From: Harmonia axyridis
Taxonomy: Eukaryota > Arthropoda > Insecta > Coleoptera > Coccinellidae
NCBI RefSeq assembly: GCF_914767665.1
Contig: NC_059504.1
Span: 34,193,720 to 34,257,719 of the forward strand
DNA: 64,000 nt
Direction: 5' to 3'
This document shows positions 54,833-64,000 of this stretch, in pieces. Under the pieces are notes generated by a model that was given only the letters and a program-made list of their open reading frames with translations, was not told the origin of the DNA and made no database searches. How positions within the stretch are numbered: the first letter of the stretch is position 1; the number at the start of each line of letters is the position of its first letter. The position numbers were made by a program, and so were the translations under genes.

Positions 54833-55880
54833 TTATATTAATTTTTCAATCATTTTGTTATGGAAATTAATTTTATGCAGGGATGAACAATATAGGTTTT
54901 TCATGAAATGTTCACAATATATCACTCTTACTACTGTTTCGATAAAATTAGTATTCACTAAGTAGTCAATAATTTCTACTACACCACACTCACATTGTGG
55001 GCTTTCGATAGAATGAATACCATTTAAAGAGCATCGCAAAGACCATGACCAGTCCTTAGTCGTTTTCCTAGGAAGATTGAAATCTGGAACTTTCTCTGAA
55101 CGATCAAAGATAAGACTGAATACACTACAAGAACTACATTCCGAACTCCAAAGTTCAATATCGCTCTCATTAGATTGAAGGAAAGTATTAAATCCATAAA
55201 GGTTTGCGTGACTTTATTCTGGCGGTTCTAGTATATAGAAGATACAATTGCAAATAAGTTCGGTAGAAATGAAATTCATCCCAAGATTTCTTGACTGCAA
55301 CCTGTCTGAGAATATAAGGCGGAAGTATGTGACAACACTGGTAACTAATGTAAAGGTCTAGATCTAATAGTTCCACTAATAGTTATCATAGAAACGTTTT
55401 CCAACTGAACCTTGAAATTCAAAGAAGAATCATTCTGAACTCCAAGAGAGGTAGTATATCTAATGATGATTCGAACGGAATTATTGAATGTTACTTCCAA
55501 TATTTTTCTTAATTGTTTTGATGGAAATAGAAAAGTTCAGTTTAATTTAGATTAAGGCATAAACGCCAATCACGAAAATATTTGTTCCATCAATATCATC
55601 GGCATAAATGAATTGCTCAGATAAGGTAAAAGGAATGTCAAACAAGTATAAACTGAAAAGTATGGGAGACAAAACCGACCCCTGCGAAAGTCCATTATTC
55701 AACGTTTTGAAACTACAAGTTTTGTTATCAACAAAAACACGATTGTTAGATACCTTAGATACCTACACGAGGAAAAATCCCGAAGAAACAACAGATCCAT
55801 CAAGAATGCTGCGCTTCATAAATCATAAATGATTGTTCATCCGATTCTGAAAATAGTTCAAACATAGAAGCCGAAATAGG
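54833..55880 (-). pseudogene. LINE ORF2 remnant (RT box and C-terminal region)
   Basis: The minus strand first reads, in broken frames near 55620-55760, NGLSQGSVLSPILFSLYLFD and QFIYADDIDG, the RT B and C boxes with a catalytic YADD. Near 55190-55340 it reads ILPPYILRQVAVKKSWDEFH and ARIKSRKPLW. The C-terminal frame (54833-55039) has CSLNGIHSIESPQCECGVVE, the C-x-CG zinc-like tail seen after RNase H-like regions in Jockey/R1-type LINEs. Large deletions and shifts make it dead. Confidence 0.7.
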
Positions 55881-56082
55881 TTCAATTATGGCAGATATCG
55901 TTGCTGAGTGTTAGCAATGATAATGAACCAATCACAGGTGCGTATTTGACGTTGTCGTTCTCGTAGCAGTTACGGAATGAAAGTGCTGGTAGAAATATTA
56001 TGAAAAAAATTCCAATTAGCAAAGTGTTGCTTCCTTATTGATCTTAGAATTCTTTTAAGAACACGAGTGAAAATGACATTTC
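55881..56082. other. Unassigned
   Basis: No recognised feature. Confidence 0.5.
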
Positions 56083-56084
56083 TA

Positions 56085-56509
56085 TGCAGGTTGGTCCAAC
56101 GAGAACTTAACACGTCGATTTTCCAACTTAATGAAAATATGAAAGAGCTCTCGGACCCGTCAATTTCTGCCTCGAAGGGGAACAACTTTTCTTCTTTTTT
56201 TATCCCCGTTACTTCAACCTCCTTCATGTATTTAATAAACTTATCAAAAAAGTACGTAGCCTTCCACTATTTTACCTGTCATTTCGTTATCGATGGAAAT
56301 TTTGAAGCGAAATTTTATGTACTCGATAAGATCTTCAAAATGAGGTATGGCAACACCCCTTATTCCTATTGAAAATAAAGTAATTGTACTCACCCCCGTC
56401 AGGGTATTGGAGTTACGAATAAGAATAAGAAATTGACGGGTCTGAGCGATTTTCCACATTTTCTTTTTAAAGCCGGAAAATCGAGGTGTTTTCGTTGGAC
56501 CACTCTGTA
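56085..56509. mobile_element. MITE-like deletion derivative of D1
   Basis: TA at 56083-56084 and 56510-56511 flanks ends TGCAGGTTGGTCCAACG and CGTTGGACCACTCTGTA. The left ~140 bp and right ~250 bp match the two ends of D1 (25400-27184), including CCTGTCATTTCGTTATCGAT. The transposase region is gone. Confidence 0.8.
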
Positions 56510-56638
56510 TATTACCTTTGATACCTTCTATGGACCAGCTAGACAAAGCCTAATTTTCGTATCTAAAAAAATTAAATATTGTGTAGAAGATGTTGCGATT
56601 TTGCGATTTCGGTACTCTCTGTATATCGAATATAAGTA

Positions 56639-57928
56639 AAGGGTGTTTTTTTAGAGCTATAGAACTTTAAATTGCAATAAAACAACGATGGATTATTCGA
56701 TTAACATACATTTTATTTATCCGTATATTCTTGTGGCATTAGGTACATTTTAAATATGATTTCTGACATATGACCGCCACGGCTGGCTCGGATGTAGTCC
56801 AATCTGGACGTCCAATTTTCGATGACTTTTCCAACATTTGTGGCCGTATATCGGCAATAACACGGCGAATGTTGTCTTCCAAATGGTCAAGGGTTTGTGG
56901 CTTATCCGCCTAGACCAATGACTTTACATAGCCCCACGGAAAGAAGTCTAGCAGTGTTGAATCACAAGATCTTGGAGGCCATTTCACAGGTCCAAAACGT
57001 GGATTTAGGCGGTCACCTTCAATAAATTTATTGTGGCACGAGCTGTGTGACATGTTGCTCCGTCTTGTTGGAACCACAGCTCCTGGACTTCATGGTTGTT
57101 CAATTCAGGAATGAAAAAGTTAGTAATCATGGCTCTATACCGATCATCATTGACTGTAACGTTCTGGCCATCATCGTTTTTGAAGAAGTACGGACCAATG
57201 ATTCCACCAGACCATAAAGCGCACCAAACGGTCAGTTTTTCTGGATGTAACGGTGTTTCTACATACACTTGACGATTAGCTTCACTCCAAATGCGGCAGT
57301 TTTGTTTGTTGACGTAGCCATTCAACCAGAAGTGCGCTTCATCGCTAAACAAAATTCGCTTATGAAAATCGGGAACAACGGCAATCTCATTTTGGGCCCA
57401 TTCGACGAATCTACGCCTTACTTGATGATCGTTTGGCTTCAATTATTGCAGGAGTTGGATTTTGTAAGCACGCAAACCAAGAGCCTTCCGCAAAATCTTC
57501 CATAAAGTGGATGGCCACAGATCCAATTCATGTGCTCGATGGCGGATAGACTCATTCGGGTCTTCCTCAGTGCTACGCTCTACAGCAGCAATAGCTTTTT
57601 CTGTTCGCACCGTACGGCGTCTCTGGGGATGCGAGTTATCAATAAGAGTAAACGTGGTGCGAGAACGTTCCATGGTTAATCGAATTAACTGCTCTGATGG
57701 ACGATTTTGTCGATTATAAAATGGACGTAGTGCGCGTTACATATTCCGCACAGAACCATTATTTTGGAAATAAAATTGCACTATTTGCAAGCGTTGTTCA
57801 AGCGTGAGTCTATTCATGATGAATTGCCAAACTGAACTGAGAGTAAATCGCTTAACAGCTGTTAAATCGGTGGCCATCTGAACAGTTATGCCAACTCAAA
57901 GTTATATACTTCGAAAAAAAACACCCTT
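56639..57928 (-). mobile_element. Rosa-like (DD41D) Tc1/mariner copy R4, full length
   Basis: TA at 56637-56638 and 57929-57930 flanks ends AAGGGTGTTTTTTT and AAAAAAAACACCCTT. At 1290 bp this is the longest copy of the family in the window and the reference for the deletions in R1 and R2. Confidence 0.9.
56713..57817 (-). pseudogene. Rosa-like transposase (R4), near complete
   Basis: It starts MNRLTLEQRLQIVQFYFQNN at 57817. An early TGTAA-type stop (VRNM-stop) and a frame change near 57443 interrupt it. The first catalytic region is ILFSDEAHFWLNGYVNKQN and the second FQQDGATCHTARATINLLK; a small deletion near 57010 removes part of the segment before the third Asp. Downstream sequence retains PLDYF-like and ADIRPQMLEKS pieces and ends at a TAA at 56713-56715. 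Homology to R2 fixes the reading. Inactive, but only lightly damaged. Confidence 0.85.
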
Positions 57929-57930
57929 TA

Positions 57931-59447
57931 GTTCTTCCTAGATGGCGTTTTTTTCAACGATGCACCTCTTGCAAAGCACATGACTTAGCCCCAGAAATAA
58001 TTGAGATTGAGATTGAATAACCTTTAGATTTTCAAATTAATAAAAAAAAAATGTGAAAAAAGGTTTCTTCAATAAATTAAAAAAATCGATCAAGCGATTT
58101 CTGCACAGAATCAAAATGACCTCTGGATTGAAGAAGCTATAGTGGAAAGAAAGGTAGTGAACACCATTAAAGTATCTGGGTCAAATTCAGAGAATATATT
58201 GCTATAGAATAAACTCAACTAAACTCCATCAGAAAGAGAAACAATAATATGTGTATAATTTTTTTAGCGAAAGGGGTACAAAACGTAGGTCACGGAAAAA
58301 CTTCGACATCTCGTAAAATGCATACAACACCAGTTAAAAAAAAAACTATACACCCAGATAGATAATACGAAAAGTTAAAATGTATCCCGGTTCTCAATGT
58401 GCGCGATAAGAACAAGGTCGATTGACAAACTTAGGTAGCCGACTACGTAACGTTTCACATTGAAAATTTTCCCCATTGCCATCTGGCAGTGTTAGGGGAG
58501 TTGAAACGCGCTGAGTTGGTTATCGAGAAGAAGGCGGGTTGCCACAGTTCCACTAGACAAACCACAGTTGTATTCTTTGCGACCCCTAATGATATCCCAC
58601 TCCGGCCAAAGTGGCTATTAATTCTGCTTCTATTTGTATTTCCGAAGACGAGAAAAATGCTTTTCCGCGACGGAACAAGAGTATCGTTTAATATTCCATT
58701 ACTTATGGTTTGTTAATTCTTATAATGAATCTTCAGAATTGAAAAGACCGTCGACAGGGCTTTTTTTTCGTAATTCGAATGAATTTCAGGCAAGTATAAT
58801 AATTCAACAACTTAATATTTATTGTATTCTTCTTGCATACTTCCAATTTTCTATTCGAGTGGATATCTGGAGTGATTTGAAACACAGTTCATTAAAATTA
58901 AGTGAAAAATTCATTGCGAGAAATACAATGGAGGGAATTTTCGACTGGAATTAATTCGAAGAGAGAAAAAGTAATTATAAAGTTGAAATCGATTAGCTTC
59001 AATCCCACTCGTAACTTGAATGGATCTCCCAAGATAGTTCAAAATGAAAAGAGTCCGGAAAAAAGGCTTTGAGTAGAATGTATATCCGAGTAGCACTGTT
59101 CAACAATACAAATATTTTCGACCTTAAAAGAGCCAATTTGCTCTGCAGCTTTTGGAATGAATACAATCGTAAATTTTGTAATTTCTCGGGAAATATAAAA
59201 CAAACTTTTATGAAATATGGTGGGAAAAACGGATAACTACCTAGGGCGCTACTGATATCGAATGATGAGAAAAAGGCTTTTGACTTAAACTGTTATGCTT
59301 TTCCGCGAAATCCGATCTAAAGATTTGTTTAGTTATTAAAAACAAAAGCTAATAGAAAGCAATAAATAAAAACATTATTTACATAATATCGCATAATTAT
59401 ACTCATATTCATTGAGAAAAGAATTGAAGAAAAATGTAAAAATAGTT
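57931..59447. other. Unassigned
   Basis: 58440-58630 is less AT-rich than its surroundings and may be unique host sequence; the 75-codon frame there has no recognised domain. Nothing else is identified. Confidence 0.4.
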
Positions 59448-59449
59448 AC

Positions 59450-60301
59450 AGGGTGTATCCCAATTAGACGTGACCTTCGAAGGAGGTGTTAATAGCACTC
59501 ATTTGCTGACGATTTAGCCATATTTATTGATAACTGAAAATCAACAGTTTCCGAGATATTTTAGTTCTTGTGTTTCTCGAAAAAATTCTCACCCTACTTC
59601 ATTTTTCATCGATTCTTTCTACGCTGAGCATGTTAGATTTAAATTTCAGGATATTTTCATCAGAAAAGGATATGATAAAAGAAGCAAAGTTATGCTGTAG
59701 TAGCTGTTGAATAAGAATTAGTATGATTTAAAAGTTGGTATATATAAAAAAATGAAATTCCAATATAAATTTGCCTGAAACTTTCGAATTCCACAATTGA
59801 TGTATGATAGAATTATCTTAAATACATGTCAAATTGCTTCTTTATTTCCTTAAAAAAGTTTCCTTTCTTCTTTCAAATCAAAATCTGAAAGGAGAAAAAA
59901 GCAAAGAAAGGAAAGTACCGAATTGTATAATTTTAAAGTGCTTCTCCAAATTTCAGTAGAAATTTATATTCGAAATGAACTCCACTATTTCTCATGAAAG
60001 CATGTGTGCCTTCTTTCTTATTCATTCAATTGTTACTTTCCGCCTGAAATTCACTCTCAATATTCTCGATGCTTCTTCTAATCTAACGGTGTTAGATCCA
60101 GACTTCTCGCTGGCGAAGAAAATAATCCAAAATTTTAATTAAATTTGGTCAACGTTTGAGAAAATGACGAAAAATGAAATAGGGTGAGAAATCTTTTGAA
60201 AAACTTAAAAACTCAAATATCTCGTGAACTGTTAATATTTGGTTATCACGACAGCAAATGAATCATACTAACATATTCACGTCTAAATTGGAAACACCCT
60301 G
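59450..60301. mobile_element. Foldback/MITE-like element FB6, ~150-bp inverted ends
   Basis: TA flanks both sides; the ends CAGGGTGTATCCCAATTAGA and TCTAAATTGGAAACACCCTG diverge moderately. The arms also share the blocks GAGATATTT / AAATATCTC and TCACCCTA-TTCATTTTTC with its complement. The 450-bp centre encodes nothing recognised. Confidence 0.72.
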
Positions 60302-60339
60302 TATAGTTATCGCGCACTACGTCCTGTGAAAGAATTTAG

Positions 60340-60866
60340 TTTAGTGGAACTTACGTATTTTGGTCTCCTGAACAACAAAACATTCAAATTAAATTTTTGG
60401 TGATTTTGACTAGTTTTGAAGATGCCCCCCTCAAAGTAAAAATTCGAAATTTATCGTCCACCAAATTCATCTTTAACAAGTTTCAATATATTTTTATATA
60501 AAATCACCAATAAGTGAACAAAAAATCATTCTTATTACTAATCCCATGAAAATATTACCTCTTAATAGACGACTATCGAATTTTTCTGTTGTCGGTCAAA
60601 AGTTATATTTTTGTGTGGTTTGTAAGATGAATGATATTTTGTTACTAAACACTTAATTCTTTTGTGAAAATGTGTTGAAACTGTTTTCGCTAAATTAGGA
60701 TGTGTATATTATATTCATAAAACAAAGACAAATATTTGAGCTAAATTTTCTGAAGAAAAACACCGTTTTATGACTTGAGGGGCCAAATCTATGAAACTAG
60801 TGCGGACGCCAAAAATTTCAATTCAATTTTTTGTGCGGGAGACCAAAATACATAAGTTCCACTAAA
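60340..60866. mobile_element. Inverted-repeat element, ~100-bp arms
   Basis: The ends TTTAGTGGAACTTACGTATTT and AAATACATAAGTTCCACTAAA are imperfect complements that continue through GGTCTCC/GGAGACC-like and AAATTTTTGG/CCAAAAATTT blocks for about 100 bp. The centre (60450-60760) has no recognised coding. No target duplication assigned. Confidence 0.68.
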
Positions 60867-61041
60867 CAGAATTTTCACACAGACTGAAATGAGAAAACTA
60901 TATTTTAACCGGAATGGAGGTATTTTGTGAAGAACTCTCTAGAACACTAACCACTAACCAGAATTTTTCACAGGGTTGAGTGAGAAAACTACAAATATCA
61001 ACCAAAATGGAGATATATCGTGAAGAACTCTCTATATCGTA
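60867..61041 (+). repeat. Two-unit tandem repeat, ~90 bp
   Basis: Both units begin CAGAATTTT, contain TGAGAAAACTA, a GGAATGGAGGTAT / AAAATGGAGATAT block and end with GTGAAGAACTCTCTA. About 78% alike. Confidence 0.75.
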
Positions 61042-61475
61042 TTTTTCAAAAGATTAGTTATATTCATATGCGTATTCGTATATTTGTGGTTGAGAGCTTG
61101 CTCAAGCCAGTTATTGAAACCATATTTAGAGCCAGTTATTGAAGAGATCAGGGTATTTGCTATTTTTATCCGATGTCGTATCGAATTTGAAATGTATCCT
61201 TCCATGTCATTGATAAATCATGAAAATATGCCAGAAGCACATCTTCTTTGCTGCTTTCCAGCTCATAAATGAGTGAAATATTTTTCATATATATCCTTAG
61301 ATTTCTGAGGGGGTAAAGTTTCGGTTAATGTTTGAGCAAATAGGATAATTACAGATGAAGTATTTAGAAATTCTATATCTAATTCACTTAATGCATCTAT
61401 TTTGTTAATTTCAACGCTAGATTTTCAATCATTCGATTCAAAAATGAATATCACAATAAATTCGGATCAAAGTCG
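61042..61475. other. Unassigned
   Basis: A 62-codon frame (61084-61272) has no recognised domain. Nothing else seen. Confidence 0.45.
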
Positions 61476-62636
61476 GATTTTTTTGGTGAAACATAGATAG
61501 TATAGCAAGGAGTATATTATTGAGAAATGAAGAAAAAAAACGAAGGGTTTACAATTTTTCTTCAATAAATTTGTTAATAATGTGTTTGTCGACCGCGATT
61601 ATCAATATACTCTCCAACACGTCTCGGCATTGATGCAATAAGATGGTCTATTTCTTCTAGAGGGATACTATCCCAAGCTACCTGTACTTCATGTCTCACA
61701 GCCATCATACTCCGTGGGGGCTGAGGTAAATTTCCAAGCCTTCTACCCATGATGTTCCAAACATGTCATTGGGCGAAAGAACTCGAATAAAGACTCAGGG
61801 TGACCTAATTGCATGTGCAATAGCACCACATACCATAACGCCTACTTTCCGGTGTACATGACGCTCAACATCAAACGGAGGTTCACGTCTTTCTAACCTT
61901 TCTTCGGCCATCATGTGCACCCAAGGAGAATCGAGATTCATCAGAAAAGACGAATTGATGCCATTCCACATTCCAATGCTGACGTTCTCTGTACCACTGT
62001 AATCGTTGCTGGTGATGCTCAACCGTCAGAGGTAACACAAGATGAGATCGATAATGCTGCAGTCCAAATGACCTTATCCGGCGGTAAACCATTCGGACAG
62101 TTACAGGATGGCCTTGTTCTCCTAACCATTCATCAGCCAAAGATCGAGTTGTAGCAAATCAGTTTCTGATGGCCATAAGTCTTAGACGTCAATCTTAAAC
62201 TCCATTTGTGTCCCTTCGACGTCCGGTGTCTACTTTTCTTCAATTTTGGGCATTATCAAACGATGCTTGACAACATCTCGTAACAGTTGTTGGATTGATG
62301 TTCGTACGGCTAACGAATTCTCGAAATGAAAATTCTGTCTTCCATAGACCAAGAATTCGCCCTCTCTCAAATTCACTTAGCGGGCGATAAGTTCCGCGTA
62401 CACGTGCTCTAGGCATTTTAACAACAACTAAACATCGACTTTAGATCTGCTGGAACCGCTAGTGTGTTGTGATAAAATTTAAAAAACTTCAATATTCAAA
62501 ATTGTCCACATGAAAAACCTTCACGATTTTTTCTTCCAAATTCAATCATTTACTTCTTACTATACTATCTAGATTTACCAAAAAAAATTAAATTCAAACA
62601 ACTCCTTCTGATGGGTGTTGCAGTTTCTTTGTCAGT
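61476..62636 (-). mobile_element. Tc1-like transposon T3, left-truncated
   Basis: The right end CTTTGTCAGT precedes TA (62637-62638) and carries the same long inverted-repeat sequence as T2. On the left the sequence starts only at the GGTGAAACATAGATAGTATA block, so the outer ~50 bp are lost. Confidence 0.83.
61545..62416 (-). pseudogene. Tc1-like transposase (T3), internal deletion
   Basis: The start codon at 62416 gives MPRARVRGTYRPLSEFERGR, the first helix-turn-helix. DEWLGEQGHPVTVRMVYRRI and WHQFVFSDESRFSLGAHDGR follow, with the first catalytic Asp in DES. A deletion near 61790 removes about 200 bp including the second catalytic Asp. The C-terminal piece NIMGRRLGNLPQPP and DSIPLEEIDHLIASMPRRVG remains. 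A shift at ~61890 adds to the damage. Confidence 0.8.
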
Positions 62637-62638
62637 TA

Positions 62639-63419
62639 GTATTCAATACTTACGAAACCAGGTGTTGTAGAATTATTATTACATATATGATGAAAAACTA
62701 AATGTCTACGATCAGATTAGATCCATGTCCATATATAAAACTGTTGAAGAGTGTTTCATTCGAACCTTGAGCCTATTCTGAAAATTTCAATGTGCATACT
62801 ATAGATTTCCAAAAATTTCGTTCAATTGGATCCACAGATATATAAAATATCCAGTCTTTATCAACATTCTCCTATTTTTTTTCCTCGGCCTATTGTTTAC
62901 ATTTCTGTGGAACTTATTATACGGGCGTTTTCGTCTCCCACCGATGGAAATACATTATACTGGATATGAGTTATTGCCATGCATTGGGATAGGAAGAAGA
63001 ATATGCGTACATATCTACTATTCAGAGACCTCAAGAGGGATAACTTACGTTTTTGAATGCCGATTGTCGTACAGTATATTTATCACTTGAATTGGCTTTT
63101 CTCAATGTTTGGGTTTTTCTGTACCTAACGTTGAGTACTAAATGGAGTGAATCTGGTTTATTGCTACTCAATTTCTATGAGGACATGCCCTCTATAGTTT
63201 TATATCTAGATTGCTGCTACTCTCATGTTCTTATTTGAATAGAATATTCTCAACTTCTATATTAAAGAAAGAATACGATATTCATTGACGGAAATTTATT
63301 TAACGCCCAATAGTTTGAGTTGATGCAACAATCAGTTGCCGATTCAGCTTCGAGATTTTTAAATTTGCAGAAATAATGGAAAAATGGAAATTTTATAGGA
63401 ACCGTTAAATTTTTTTTCA
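62639..63419. other. Unassigned
   Basis: No recognised feature; two short frames (62893-63238) show no domain. Confidence 0.45.
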
Positions 63420-64000
63420 AGAACGAATTCTTCCTTCAGCATTTTTTTGGGGTCTGAGAAAGCTCAATGGGGGCCAGATCTGGCGAACACGGTGGATGCC
63501 GAAGCAATCCTAAGCCTAATTCATACAATTTTGCCATTGTTTTCATTGATTTGTGACACGGCGCACTGTCTCGATGAAGCAGAACCTTTTTTTTCAAATA
63601 GGTCTGTTTTTAACGATTTCATCCTTTAAACGATTCAATAACGCTATATAATAATCGCTGTTGATGGTCTAGCCCTTGTGGAGGTAATCAATGAATATTA
63701 TACCTTGCGCATCCCAGAATACCTATGCCATAACCTTGGCAGCTGACTGTTGTGTTTTTCCTCGCTTTGGATTCGTTTCATCGTGTGCAGTCCACTCAGA
63801 TGACTGTTGATTGGACTTCGGAGTGAAACGATGGAGCTATGTTTCATCCATTGTCACATAACAACGCAAAAATTGAGGTTTATTGGACTTAAATAGCTTC
63901 AAACACTGCTCAGAATCATTAACATGTTATTGCTTTTGATCGCTTTTGAGCTCGCTTAGCACCCATTTTACACACAGCTTTCTCATGAACAATTATTCGT
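63420..64000 (-). pseudogene. mariner transposase fragment, runs off the window
   Basis: Minus-strand pieces in order are ALLCDNG (damaged GDET region), SAAKVMA-VFWDAQGIIFIDY, DYYIALLNRLKDEI-like sequence, HRDSAPCHKSMKTMAKLYEL (second catalytic position, here Asp in RDSA) and HPPCSPDLAP, close to the third Asp. This is a mariner/DD34D catalytic core unlike the copy at 35 kb in wording. Multiple stops; the N-terminal part lies beyond 64000. Confidence 0.75.

Noticed and set aside
58489..58716. 75-codon frame in a less AT-rich patch
   Set aside because: No domain and no splice context; only noted as possible unique host sequence.

Overview
This window looks like gene-poor, AT-rich nuclear DNA from an insect. 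The evidence is the transposon content: hAT elements, several Tc1/mariner lineages (mariner, Tc1 with DD34E spacing, and DD41D rosa-like elements), APE-type LINEs, RTE-like LINE pieces and Penelope-like retroelements (PLEs) with GIY-YIG endonucleases. No complete host gene, rRNA or tRNA could be recognised. The order of insect cannot be read from the sequence; a beetle is only a guess.

Layout. 1-1522 is unassigned. 1531-3544 is hAT copy 1 with a perfect 8-bp target duplication. 3665-8491 is a nearly unbroken run of four TA-targeting transposons (M, R1, N, R2). 9646-14480 holds a Tc1 end, a LINE 3' fragment and a nearly complete minus-strand LINE (intact ORF1; ORF2 with one internal TGA). 15655-23128 is dominated by long-inverted-repeat foldback elements. 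23150-31937 carries LINE remnants, a DD41D element (D1), an RTE-like fragment, a nearly full-length Tc1 element (T2) and a decayed N copy. 32-35 kb is mostly unassigned and contains one possible micro-exon. 35010-36204 is a mariner pseudogene.

37064-40916 is a nest: an hAT-like element (E) contains a second element (F, TAAA target duplication, repeated TGTCCCAATTATCGACA motifs), which contains a small MITE and hAT copy 2. 44901-48983 is hAT copy 3, split by a 2.1-kb, almost perfect palindrome made of two head-to-head PLE 3' ends. 50-61 kb has further foldbacks, a second smaller PLE-type palindrome inside a mariner, LINE remnants and the longest rosa-like copy (R4). 61476-64000 has a third Tc1 copy (T3) and a mariner fragment running off the window.

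None of the DNA transposons seen encodes a complete transposase. hAT copy 1 keeps the middle of its transposase, and copies 2 and 3 keep only the C-terminal dimerisation part, so all three would depend on an enzyme made elsewhere. The most unusual signals are the two symmetrical PLE palindromes, whose outward-facing ends carry a hammerhead-ribozyme-like core followed by AATAAA; the complementary deletions in the hAT family; and element F. I see no evidence for a cellular pathway or operon-like system here.
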